Assembly: GCF_018130765.1 (NCBI RefSeq)
Contig: NZ_JAFCJZ010000013.1
Location: 62,001-126,000, forward strand
Direction: 5' to 3'
DNA: 64,000 nucleotides
From: Bradyrhizobium iriomotense
Lineage (GTDB): Bacteria > Pseudomonadota > Alphaproteobacteria > Rhizobiales > Xanthobacteraceae
The notes beneath the pieces are model-generated. The model was given only the letters and a program-made list of their open reading frames with translations, did not search any database and had not been told where the DNA came from. The translations under genes and the position numbers were made by a program. How positions within the stretch are numbered: the first letter of the stretch is position 1; each line of letters opens with the position of its first letter. This document shows positions 49,613 through 58,800 of the stretch, in pieces.

Positions 49613-50437
49613 TCACGTCCCGACGCACAGCGTGGCGCGCTGCTTGCGCAGCAGCGCGATCACGGACAGCGCGGTGATCAGGCCGGTCTTGGGATTTTCG
49701 GACGGGATGTTCTCGATGCCCATCGAGAACCGCGCCGAATCCGCCTCGACCTCGATGCGATGAACATTGCGCGTTACGGTGGGGTCGGCCCAAACCTGAA
49801 TCTGGGTGCGGTCGGGCCCGATGCCCGCCAGCGACAGCGCAACAGCGACATTGACGTTGGCCGGAAAGCCTTTCGCCGCTTCGCGCGCGCTGCCCTCAAA
49901 CAGTTTTAGCGGCTCGCGCAGATTGTCGATGTCGATATTGTTCTGGACGATGAAGGGTGCGCCCTTCAGCCCGTCGATCGGCTTGCGCGTGACCATCTTC
50001 ACCGAATGGATGGTGCCGATCGCAGCGGCGTTGACGGCATCGAGGCCGATCAGCGCGCCGGTCGGCACGATGATGCGGCCGCCATTGGCGCGGGCGAGAT
50101 CGACCAGATCGAAATTGTCGAGCAGCCCGCCGACGCTGACCACGACCGCGGCCTTGCCGCGCTTCACCGCGGGCTCGACGATCGCACGCAGCTGGCTGCT
50201 CGGCGCGCATTCGACCACGATGTCGGCGGCGTCGCCGAGCTGGTCGAGCGGCAAGATCTGCGGCGGACGACGCAGGCCGTTGATGAAGGCCTGATGCTTG
50301 GCGGGGTCGCGCACGGCGACCGCCGCGAGCGACAGGCCCTCGATGCCCTGATCGAGCGCGGTCGCAATCTTGGTGCCGATCGAGCCCAGGCCTGCGATGG
50401 CAATCTTCAACTCGCCCGAAGCTTTCTGTTCAGTCAT
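49613..50437 (-). CDS. nadX: L-aspartate dehydrogenase-like protein
   Basis: 274 residues. The Rossmann motif is IAIAGLGSIGTKIATAL near the start. Family phrases follow: DIVVECAPSSQLRAIVEPAVKRGKAAVVVSVGGL, GRIIVPTGALIGLDAVNAAAIGTIHSVKMVTRKP, GFPANVNVAVALSLAGIGPDRTQIQVWADPTV, and RFSMGIENIPSENPKTGLITALSVIALL. This is the NadX family that reduces oxaloacetate plus ammonia to aspartate, or the reverse, with NAD(P). GGTGGG precedes the ATG at 50437. It lies 38 bp after the LysR gene in the same direction, next to tartrate genes, which hints at a related hydroxy- or amino-dicarboxylate. The symbol reflects family membership, not proven activity. Confidence 0.85.
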   Translation of the reverse strand: MTEQKASGELKIAIAGLGSIGTKIATALDQGIEGLSLAAVAVRDPAKHQAFINGLRRPPQILPLDQLGDAADIVVECAPSSQLRAIVEPAVKRGKAAVVVSVGGLLDNFDLVDLARANGGRIIVPTGALIGLDAVNAAAIGTIHSVKMVTRKPIDGLKGAPFIVQNNIDIDNLREPLKLFEGSAREAAKGFPANVNVAVALSLAGIGPDRTQIQVWADPTVTRNVHRIEVEADSARFSMGIENIPSENPKTGLITALSVIALLRKQRATLCVGT

Positions 50438-50475
50438 CGTATCCCACCGTTTGTCCAGGCCAATGTCATAGCCGC

Positions 50476-51393
50476 TCACGCCTCCCGCGCATAGCTGCGC
50501 AGGCGGGCCTCCAGAACGGCCAGCATGGCATCGCGGGCCGGATCACGCGAGCCGCGCAGCCAGGCCGCGGCGAGCGGCAGCCGGCCGACCGGGCCGCTCT
50601 GCTTCGGCCGCAGCGGCACGAAGCGCACGCCCGTAACAGCCATCCGCGTCGTCCAGCGCGGCACGATCGCGACCCCGAGCTTCGTTGCCACCAGATTGAT
50701 GATCGTCTGCTTCTCGTCGGCGACCTGCACGATGCGCGGCATCAAGCCGGCCTGCTCGAACAGCTTGATGGTGAGGTCATGGCTGTGCGGCCGCGAGCGG
50801 CGGTCCGGCACCAGCATCGCCTCGTCGGCGATCTCCGCCAGGGTGATGGACTTCTTGCCGGCCAGCGCATGCCGCCGCGGGAACGCCACGATGGCGGTCT
50901 CCTGCAGCAGATCGCGGAATTCGAGCCGCTTGTCCGCGCGTTCGGGCGGGCGGACGAAGGCGAGGTCGAGCGCGCCGGTCAGGATCTTCGGCAGCAGCCG
51001 GACCGTCTTGTCCTCGAGCAGTTGCACCGCGATGTCAGGATGCCTGGCGCGGAAATCGCGCAGCAGTGGCGGCAGCAATCCCGCCGCCGCGCTGTCGATG
51101 GCGCCGACCCGGAGCCGCCGCGCGGCCCCTGCGCGCGAGCGATTGCGCAGATTGCTCTCTACCGCCTCGACCTTGGCGAGGATGGCGCGAGCATCACGCA
51201 GCAGCGTCGTGCCGTCTTCCGTCAGCGACACCGCGCGCGTGGTCCGCGCGAACAGCCGCGTGCCCAGATCCTCCTCAAGCAGCCTGATCTGCCGGCCGAG
51301 TGCGGACGGCAGCATCTGGAGCTGCTGCGCCGCATGGCCGAAATGCAGCTGCTCGGCCGCCGCCACGAAGCATCGCAACTGATGCAATTCCAT
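50476..51393 (-). CDS. LysR-family regulator of the tartrate cluster (TtuA-like)
   Basis: 305 residues. The helix-turn-helix covers ~1-60 (LHQLRCFVAAAEQLHFGHAAQQLQMLPSALGRQIRLLEEDLG); the Pro-Ser-Ala in the recognition helix is slightly unusual. The effector domain follows (RRLRVGAIDSAAAGLLPPLLRDFRARHPDIAVQLLEDKTVRLLPKILTGALDLAFVRPPE). GAGG lies before the ATG. It is divergent from the MFS carrier at 51520 (126-bp gap) and precedes the nadX-like gene, so it probably controls both sides. The arrangement regulator, carrier, dehydrogenase matches ttuA-ttuB-ttuC of Agrobacterium vitis. Confidence 0.88.
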   Translation of the reverse strand: MELHQLRCFVAAAEQLHFGHAAQQLQMLPSALGRQIRLLEEDLGTRLFARTTRAVSLTEDGTTLLRDARAILAKVEAVESNLRNRSRAGAARRLRVGAIDSAAAGLLPPLLRDFRARHPDIAVQLLEDKTVRLLPKILTGALDLAFVRPPERADKRLEFRDLLQETAIVAFPRRHALAGKKSITLAEIADEAMLVPDRRSRPHSHDLTIKLFEQAGLMPRIVQVADEKQTIINLVATKLGVAIVPRWTTRMAVTGVRFVPLRPKQSGPVGRLPLAAAWLRGSRDPARDAMLAVLEARLRSYAREA

Positions 51394-51519
51394 CCAGTGT
51401 CCTCTCGTCTCGCCCAGCGAGGATTATATCATTTTTTTGTATAAACCAGCGCCAATTGAGTTCATCTCCTTGCCCCGCCTAGGCTCGCTGCCGCACAACG
51501 AAAAAACCGGGAGGCCAGG

Positions 51520-52818
51520 GTGGCGAGCGAGATTCAGACGCGCGTGCTGCGCAAGATCACTTGGCGCATCGTTCCCTTCATCATGCTGCTGTACTTCGTG
51601 GCCTTCATCGACCGCGTCAATATCGGCTTCGCCTCGCTGACGATGAACAAGGACATCGGTCTCTCCCCCGCGGTTTACGGCTTCGGCGCCGGCATCTTCT
51701 TCTGGGGCTATTTCCTGTTCGAGGTGCCCTCCAACATCATCCTGCACAAGATCGGCGCCCGGATATGGATCGCGCGGGTGATGATCACCTGGGGTCTGGT
51801 CTCCGCCGCCATGGCCTTTGTGCAAGGGCCGACCAGCTTCTACGTCCTGCGCTTCCTGCTCGGCGTCGCGGAGGCCGGCTTCTTTCCCGGCATCATCCTC
51901 TATCTCTCCTACTGGTTCCCGGCGCGGCAGCGCGCCGCCGTAACGGCGCTATTCATGGCGGCCGCGCCGCTCTCGACCGTGCTGGGCTCGCCGATCTCGG
52001 GCGCGCTGCTGGAGATGGACGGACTACTCGGCTTCAAGGGCTGGCAATGGCTGTTCGTGCTGGAGGCGCTGCCAGCCGTGCTGCTCGGCTTCGTCGTGCT
52101 CGGCTTCCTCACCGATCGCCCCGAGAAAGCGAAATGGCTCGCTGAGGACGAGCGGCGCTGGCTGGTTGAGACCATGAACGTCGAGACCACCAGCAAGGCC
52201 GCGACCGCGAGCCACAGCATCTGGCGGGGCCTCGCCGATCCGCGCGTGCTGGCGCTGTCGCTGATCTATTTCGGCACCTCCGCGGGCCTCTACACGCTCG
52301 GCGTCTGGGCGCCGCAGATCATCAAGCAGTTCGGCCTGTCCTCGCTCCAGGTCGGCTTCCTCAATGCGTTGCCGGCGACGGCCGCCGTCGTCGCCATGAT
52401 CCTGTGGGCGCGGCATTCGGACCGCACCGGCGAGCGCACCTGGCACGTCGTGTGGGCCTGCCTGATCGCCGCCGCGGGCCTTGCCTATGCAGGCCTTGCG
52501 GCCGGCGTCGTCGCCGTGCTGGTCGCGCTGGCGCTGGTCAATATCGGCATCTCCTCGGCAAAACCGCCGCTGTGGAGCATGCCGACATTGTTCCTGTCCG
52601 GCCCTGCGGCCGCGGCCGGGATCGCCACCATCAACTCGATCGGCAATCTCGGCGGCTTCGTCGGCCCCGCCATGATCGGCTGGATCAAGGACCAGACCGG
52701 CAGTTTTGTCGGCGGACTCTATTTCGTCAGCGGCCTGCTCGTTCTCTCGGCGGTCCTGACCCTGCTATTGTCGCGCGCGAAAACCGCGCCCGTTGAACCC
52801 GTCCCGCAATCCCACTGA
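51520..52818 (+). CDS. MFS transporter, tartrate/ACS type (TtuB-like)
   Basis: 432 residues with 12 membrane helices, from a GTG start (GGGAGG 6 bp upstream). The anion:cation symporter subfamily is shown by FVAFIDRVNIGFASLTMNKDIGLSPAVYGFGAGIFFWGYFLFEVPSNIILHKIGARIWIARVM. It should import tartrate or a similar dicarboxylate with a cation. It lies 21 bp before the tartrate dehydrogenase gene in the same direction and is divergent from the LysR gene. Tartrate is inferred from that context. Confidence 0.88.
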   Translation: MASEIQTRVLRKITWRIVPFIMLLYFVAFIDRVNIGFASLTMNKDIGLSPAVYGFGAGIFFWGYFLFEVPSNIILHKIGARIWIARVMITWGLVSAAMAFVQGPTSFYVLRFLLGVAEAGFFPGIILYLSYWFPARQRAAVTALFMAAAPLSTVLGSPISGALLEMDGLLGFKGWQWLFVLEALPAVLLGFVVLGFLTDRPEKAKWLAEDERRWLVETMNVETTSKAATASHSIWRGLADPRVLALSLIYFGTSAGLYTLGVWAPQIIKQFGLSSLQVGFLNALPATAAVVAMILWARHSDRTGERTWHVVWACLIAAAGLAYAGLAAGVVAVLVALALVNIGISSAKPPLWSMPTLFLSGPAAAAGIATINSIGNLGGFVGPAMIGWIKDQTGSFVGGLYFVSGLLVLSAVLTLLLSRAKTAPVEPVPQSH

Positions 52819-52839
52819 TCTCTCAAACGGAGCACATCC

Positions 52840-53913
52840 ATGCGCACCCATTCGATCGCAGCCATTCCCGCCGACGGCATCGGCCCCGAGGTCATCTCGG
52901 CCGGTGTCCGCGTGTTGGAGGCTCTCGCAAAACGCAGCGGCGACCTCGCTTTCAACGTCAAAACGTTCGACTGGGGCTCGGACTATTACAAGAAGCACGG
53001 CGTGATGATGCCGGCCGATGGCCTCGCGGAGCTGAAGAAGTTCGACGCGATCTATTTCGGCGCGGTCGGCGCCCCCGATGTGCCCGACCACATCACGCTG
53101 TGGGGCCTGCGCCTGCCGATCTGCCAGGGCTTTGACCAATACGCCAATGTGCGGCCGACAAAAATCCTGCCGGGCGTCGCCTCGCCGCTGCGCAATGTCG
53201 GCGTCGGCGACCTCGACTGGGTGATCGTGCGCGAGAATTCGGAAGGCGAATATGCCGGCATGGGCGGCCGCGCGCACAAGGGCCTGCCGGAAGAGGTCGG
53301 CACGGAAGTCGCGGTGTTCACCCGCGTCGGCGTCACCCGCATCATGCGCTATGCGTTCCAGCTCGCGCAGTCGCGGCCGCGCAAGTTCCTGACCGTCGTG
53401 ACCAAGTCGAACGCGCAGCGCCACGGCATGGTGATGTGGGACGAAATCGCGGCCGAGGTCGCGACCGAATTCCCTGACGTGACCTGGGACAAGATGCTGG
53501 TCGACGCCATGACCGTGCGCATGACGCTGCATCCGAAGAGCCTCGACACCATCGTTGCGACCAATTTGCACGCCGACATCCTCTCGGATCTCGCCGGCGC
53601 GCTGGCCGGCAGCCTCGGCGTCGCCCCGACCGGCAACATCGATCCGCAGCGCCGCTTCCCCTCGATGTTCGAGCCGATCCACGGCTCGGCCTTCGACATT
53701 ACCGGCAAGGGCATCGCCAACCCGGTCGCGACGTTCTGGACCGGCGCGCAGATGCTCGAGCATCTCGGCGAAAAGGATGCGGCCAGCCGATTGATGGCGG
53801 CGGTCGAGCGCGTCTGCGCGGCGGGCGTGCTGACGCCCGATGTCGGCGGCAAGGCGACGACCAGGGAAGTGACCGACGCCGTGATCGACGCGATCCAGGG
53901 GTCGAACGTCTAG
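52840..53913 (+). CDS. ttuC: Tartrate dehydrogenase (isopropylmalate dehydrogenase family)
   Basis: 357 residues. The beta-decarboxylating dehydrogenase fold shows AIPADGIGPEVISAGVRVLE at the start, the substrate-loop Arg in ANVRPTKILPGV, VIVRENSEGEYAGMGGR, the catalytic Lys in TVVTKSNAQRHG, the metal ligands in DAMTVRM and ATNLHADILSDLAGALAGSLGVAPTGNI, and the NAD clamp EPIHGSAFDITGKGIANP. NIDPQRRFPSMFEPIHGS is typical for tartrate dehydrogenase rather than LeuB. It should turn tartrate or D-malate into oxaloglycolate or pyruvate using NAD and divalent metal. ACGGAG lies 7 bp before the ATG. Confidence 0.88.
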   Translation: MRTHSIAAIPADGIGPEVISAGVRVLEALAKRSGDLAFNVKTFDWGSDYYKKHGVMMPADGLAELKKFDAIYFGAVGAPDVPDHITLWGLRLPICQGFDQYANVRPTKILPGVASPLRNVGVGDLDWVIVRENSEGEYAGMGGRAHKGLPEEVGTEVAVFTRVGVTRIMRYAFQLAQSRPRKFLTVVTKSNAQRHGMVMWDEIAAEVATEFPDVTWDKMLVDAMTVRMTLHPKSLDTIVATNLHADILSDLAGALAGSLGVAPTGNIDPQRRFPSMFEPIHGSAFDITGKGIANPVATFWTGAQMLEHLGEKDAASRLMAAVERVCAAGVLTPDVGGKATTREVTDAVIDAIQGSNV

Positions 53914-53929
53914 CGGACCAATCCCGACG

Positions 53930-54784
53930 TCACTGCACGCCGTAGCGGGCGAACGCGTCGGCGATCTTGAGATCGATGAGCTTTGCCGCCGAGACGTCGC
54001 GGTCGCCGCCGGCGGCGTCGCCCTGCCTGAGCCTGGCAAGTCCGCGTCCATAGAGCGCGCTTGCCAGGTTTGGCGCCAGGCGCAACGCGGAATTGTAGTC
54101 GTCGATGGCCGCGGCGAACTGGCCCATCTTCAGATGGATCAGCGCGCGTGAATCGTATGTCGCGGCATCGTTCGATCCCGACTGTATCGCGCTGTCGCAG
54201 TCATCGAGCCCGGCCTGCAGGTCGCCGGTGATCGCTCGGGTCCAGCAGCGTCCACTCCGCGCCCACGTCAAGTTCGGATCGAGCCGGATGGCCTCGTCGA
54301 AATCCCGCGCGGCCCGATCATACTGGTTCAGCTTCAGGTGGGCTTCGGCGCGGTTGGCGAAGGCGCTGCCATAGTCCGGTTTGAGCCTGATTGCCTCGTC
54401 GAAGGACTTGACCGCGTCCTCATAGGCTCCCTTCCTCAAATAGGCGACGCCGCGATTGTTGACCGGCTTGACATAGCCTGAGGCGAGCTCGATCGCCCGA
54501 TCGAAATCGCTGATCGCGCGATCGTAATCCGCCGCTGCGGCATAGGCGTTGCCGCGATTGTTGTAAGCCACAGCCAGCGCCTCCGGCTTGGTATCACCGG
54601 AATTGATCAGCGCCGTACAGCCGGCGATCCGGACCTCGGCCGGAATACGGTCCGTGCCGTTGCACTGCTCAATGCTCTGGAGCTGACTCTTCTTCTGCGG
54701 CTGCTGCGCGACCGCGGGCGAGCCGATCGACAGCAGCACGAGAACGGGCGCGACGCTGTCGATGATGGCGGCCCTGAACGTCAT
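53930..54784 (-). CDS. Exported TPR repeat protein
   Basis: 284 residues. The signal peptide is MTFRAAIIDSVAPVLVLLSIGSPAVAQ. After a Cys-bearing linker (CNGTDRIPAEVRIAGCTALI) come about five tetratricopeptide repeats from ~65 to 260 (AVAYNNRGNAYAAAADYDRAISDFDRAIEL, KPVNNRGVAYLRKGAYEDAVKSFDEAIRL, and so on). It is a periplasmic binding scaffold. It starts 12 bp after the FecR-type gene in the same direction, so the two form an operon opposite the giant FecR/VCBS/RTX gene and may help its assembly or sensing. Confidence 0.87.
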   Translation of the reverse strand: MTFRAAIIDSVAPVLVLLSIGSPAVAQQPQKKSQLQSIEQCNGTDRIPAEVRIAGCTALINSGDTKPEALAVAYNNRGNAYAAAADYDRAISDFDRAIELASGYVKPVNNRGVAYLRKGAYEDAVKSFDEAIRLKPDYGSAFANRAEAHLKLNQYDRAARDFDEAIRLDPNLTWARSGRCWTRAITGDLQAGLDDCDSAIQSGSNDAATYDSRALIHLKMGQFAAAIDDYNSALRLAPNLASALYGRGLARLRQGDAAGGDRDVSAAKLIDLKIADAFARYGVQ

Positions 54785-54796
54785 GTCCGTGTCGCT

Positions 54797-55441
54797 TCAG
54801 CATCCTCTGCAGATGTTCGGCCTGGGAGCGCTCCCCTGCTCCGGCGTTGCAGCAGTCATGCGCTTCTTCAGCAATTTGCTCTTGCCCTCTTCGATGAGAG
54901 TCGAGAACCTGACCGCGCCGTCATCCGCAATTTCGATATGCGGCGTGGTACCGCGGATTCCCATCGTTGCGACGGGCGTATCGACTTTCATATCGCCGCT
55001 CTTCGCGATCTGGCCGGCGACAAAGGTCGCCGTTCCCTTGGCCAGATTGAAGAACGTTGCGTTGGACTTGCCGTCCGGCTCGTACACGTACTCGTCCAGG
55101 GTCATGCGCGCATTGCTCGACAGATTGAACGACGAGCCATCGCTGAAATTGATGCTGACCCGGCTGTCCGCCCCGGTTCGCACCACGTCGCGCAGATAGA
55201 CGGCATCGCCGACCTTGGTTTGCGCGGCCGGATCGCCGAGCTTCGCCTGAACGACGACCGCACCTGCATGCTCGATCGAGACCGAGCCTGCAACGGCGAC
55301 GACCTTGCCGATGGGTTTCGGCACAACGTCCTCGGGGCCGCGTGTCACGGGATTGACTTGAGCCTGCGCTGGCGCAGCAAGAACGCTCGCCGATGCCCAA
55401 ATGAAACCAGTCACCAAAACTGCAATCGTATGCCTGCACAT
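54797..55441 (-). CDS. Exported FecR domain protein
   Basis: 214 residues. The signal peptide is MCRHTIAVLVTGFIWASASVLAAPAQA. The FecR domain (~40-170) reads IGKVVAVAGSVSIEHAG, GDAVYLRDVVRTGADSRVSINFSDGSSFNLSSNARMTLDEYVYEP, and FNLAKGTATFVAGQIAKSGDMKVDTPVATMGIRGTTPHIEI. This is the soluble periplasmic type without a membrane anchor or sigma-factor-binding tail. AAAGGG precedes the ATG. The same phrases recur at the N-terminus of the divergent 1363-residue protein. It heads the FecR-TPR operon. Confidence 0.88.
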   Translation of the reverse strand: MCRHTIAVLVTGFIWASASVLAAPAQAQVNPVTRGPEDVVPKPIGKVVAVAGSVSIEHAGAVVVQAKLGDPAAQTKVGDAVYLRDVVRTGADSRVSINFSDGSSFNLSSNARMTLDEYVYEPDGKSNATFFNLAKGTATFVAGQIAKSGDMKVDTPVATMGIRGTTPHIEIADDGAVRFSTLIEEGKSKLLKKRMTAATPEQGSAPRPNICRGC

Positions 55442-55829
55442 GACCCGCCCTTTCCGAGAAGATCTGCGTGGCGCTTGATGGGAGCTATATGAGCCTCAAC
55501 CAAGCTCGCGTGCATCGTGAATATCTACAACCTGGATCGGTCCTAACGGACCGTCGTCCAGAAAAAGCAACTCTGCCGTGCTTAATCTTAGGCCCAAGCC
55601 GTTTGCCTGGCCAGCGAAAGTGAGCTAGATTTCGCATAGCTCGACCGTCAACTTCTTGAGAGCGCAAATTGTTGTCGCGGAGAGGCATCTCCGCTGAACC
55701 TGCCATCACGTTGGCTATACCTATAAAGTTCGCATTTCATACCAGACGTTTTCGGCGTGCAGGCCTGGGGTTGCTAGCGCCAAAAATTGCGCCCGCGGCG
55801 TAGCAATACCGACAAGAAGACCACGGCAC
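55442..55829. other. Divergent intergenic region between FecR-TPR operon and the giant protein
   Basis: About 390 bp without genes. It holds two small perfect hairpins, CGGTCC-TAAC-GGACCG (55538-55553) and GCGGAGA-GGCA-TCTCCGC (55677-55694), and an AT-richer patch around 55710-55745 (GGCTATACCTATAAAGTT) that may contain the promoter of the giant gene. No operator was recognised. Confidence 0.45.
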
Positions 55830-55856
55830 CGCGCCGAGCCGGAATTATTCGGCGCG
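55830..55856 (+). promoter_or_regulatory. Leader hairpin next to the ribosome site of the giant gene
   Basis: CGCGCCGA (55830-55837) pairs exactly with TCGGCGCG (55849-55856). The downstream arm ends one base before the GAGG ribosome site (55858-55861) of the gene starting at 55870. In mRNA it would sit against the ribosome and could tune translation. Confidence 0.45.
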
Positions 55857-55869
55857 CGAGGCCACGGCC

Positions 55870-58800
55870 ATGTCAGTTGCGTTTGGCGTTGGACCCCAGA
55901 ACGGGGTCACCAAGACTTTTCCCCTCCAGATCATCGGCATCGTTCAAAGCACGTTGGGATACGTTACCCTCACGCGCGATGACGGCCCGGCCACGCAGGT
56001 CAGCATTGGCGACCTTGTCTGCCGCCATGACGTAATCGAAACGGCGGCGGATGCGCAGATCGGGATTCGGCTTCTCGACGACACCATCTTCAGCGTCGCC
56101 AGCGGAGCTCGCGTCGAACTGCGCGAGTTCGCCTCCGAATCCGACTGCGCTCCGCGTTCGACAATCGTTGCGGTCACCAGCGGAAGCTTTGCGTTCGCGG
56201 CCGGTCGGCTGGCAAACAGCGGCGCCCTGACGGTCGACACGCCCCTTGGCAGCATTCGCGGCCGTCCCCATGCGACCGGCTTCGGCATCCTGACGATGGC
56301 GGCGCTGACGTTCTCGATGACGAAAGACGCGCAAGGCGCGGACCCTGACGGCGCGTCTCTGGATAGCGATACGCTCACTTACAAGGACCTGCAGCACGGC
56401 GCGTTCGAGCTCATCACCAAGGAGCGGGTGCCGCGACACATCATTGTCGACGATCCGGGCGAAACCGTCATCCTGAACAGGATCGGCTCCTCGGTCAGCG
56501 TGAGTCAGGTTGCCAACAGCGCTGCTCGCATGGAGGAGCTGCGCGCAGCCCAGCAGGACGTGCTCGCCAACCTCACGCAAGGCCCGACAGGGTCCAGTAC
56601 GCCACCTGGCATCATTGCCCCCTCGCTGCAGCACATCAACTTCAACCCGGATAACGCGCCGGCGCCGCTAAACCTGCTTCCGGCACTGTCGCCGGCCGAC
56701 ATTCCCTTGATCGTACGCCCGCCGCCGTCACTGAACGTGCCGGGCGGACCTACCGAGATCGACACGATTGCATTCAACGACACGTTCACCGCGACCACCG
56801 GCACTTTCACCGCCAGCAGCCCGATCAATTCCGCCCTCACCTACGGCCTCAGCGGCGGGACGGCCGGCACCACGGTCCTGGACGGAGTGACCTACGATCT
56901 CTCGCAGACCGGTGCGTATGGCACCCTCTATCTCAATAGCGCATCCGGCGCCTATACTTTTGTTCCGAACGCGGCTGCCATCAATGCCCTGTCGTCGCCG
57001 ACGACCATGGGTTTCGTCATCACGGTCTCGGACAGCGGGTTCTCGACGAGCCGAACATTCGTCGTCAACATCCTCGGCGTCAACGACACTGCCATCATCT
57101 CCGGCAACGCCGCCGGCACAGTGGTGGAGGCGGGCGGCGTCGCCAATTCGGTGCCGGGCGCACCAAGCGCAACTGGCACTCTCACAGACGCCGATGTCGA
57201 CAATCCGCCCAACACCTTCACGACAGTCAGCTCGCCGACCAGGAGCGCAGGCGGCTACGGCACGTTCACGATGACCGCCGGCGGCGCGTGGACCTACACG
57301 CTCGACAATGGCAACGGTACGGTAAAGGCGCTGAATGCCGGCGATACGTTGATAGATCAGTTCACCGTGACCACGATCGACGGCACCCCGCAGCTGGTGA
57401 CGATCACGATCAACGGCACGAATGACGCCGCAATCATCTCCGGGACCGCGACCGGTTCAGTCGTCGAGGCGGGCGGCACTTCGCCCGGCACGCCGGTCGC
57501 GACGGGTACGCTTCTCGCGGCGGATGTCGACAACCCCGCCAACACCTTCGCGGCGGTCAATACGCCGACGGCAAGCGCGCACAGCTATGGCAGCTTCACC
57601 ATCACCGCGGCGGGCGTGTGGACCTATACGCTCGACAACAACAACATCACAGTACAGGCCCTCAACAATGGCGGCACGCTGACGGACAGTTTCACGGTGA
57701 CCTCGGCCGACGGCACCGCACAGACAGTGACGATCACCATCAACGGCAGCAACGATGGGGCGGTCATTTCCGGAACGGCGGCCGGCTCGGTGATCGAGGC
57801 CGGAGGTGTGGCCAATGGGACGCCCGGTACGCCGACCGCAACCGGCACGTTGACCGATCTCGACCCTGACAATGCGGCCAACACCTTCACCCCGGTCACC
57901 ACGCCAAAGACGAGCGCGGGCGGCTTCGGCACCTTCACGATGACGGCGCTGGGCACGTGGACCTACACGCTCGACAATAGCAACGGCACCGTGCAGGCGC
58001 TCAATGTCGGCGATACGCTGAACGATCAGTTCACCGTGACCACGGTCGACGGCACGCCGCAGCTGGTGACGATCACGATCAACGGCACCAACGACGCCGC
58101 TTCCATATCCGGAACGACGACGGGTTCGGTGCTCGAAGCCGGCGGCATCGCCTCCGGCACGCCAGTCGCGACCGGCACGCTCACCGACACCGACCTCGAC
58201 AATCCGGCCAACACCTTTACGGCGGTGACCTCGCCCACGGCCAGCGACGGCGGCTACGGCACTTTCACGATGACCGCGTCCGGGCTGTGGACCTATACGC
58301 TCGACAATAACAACGCCGTGGTGGACGCGCTGGATGTCGGCGACACGATCACCGATCATTTCACGGTGACGTCAATCGACGGCACCACGCAAGAGGTGAC
58401 GATCGCCATCCATGGCGCCAGCGACGCGGACCCCAACGATTTCGACAATCTGGCGACGGGATCAACTGTCGTCACCGATCCCCCGTTCGTCTACGGCACG
58501 CCTGGACACGACAGCGTCGCCGGCGGCGGCAGCGTTCCCCAGATCGTCTATGGCGGCGCCGGCGACGACACCCTCAACGGGACCGGCGTGAACGACACCA
58601 TCTTCGGCGGATCCGGCGACGACACGATCAAGGGTAACAACGGGGCCGACGTCATCTACGGCGGCTCCGGGCAAGACACCATCGACGGCAGCAACGAGAA
58701 CGACACCATCATCGGCGGCTTCGGTGCGGACAAGCTCACGGGCAGCAACGGCGATGACGTCTTCGTCTATCTGTCGGCGGTCGATTCCAGAGCCGGCCAG

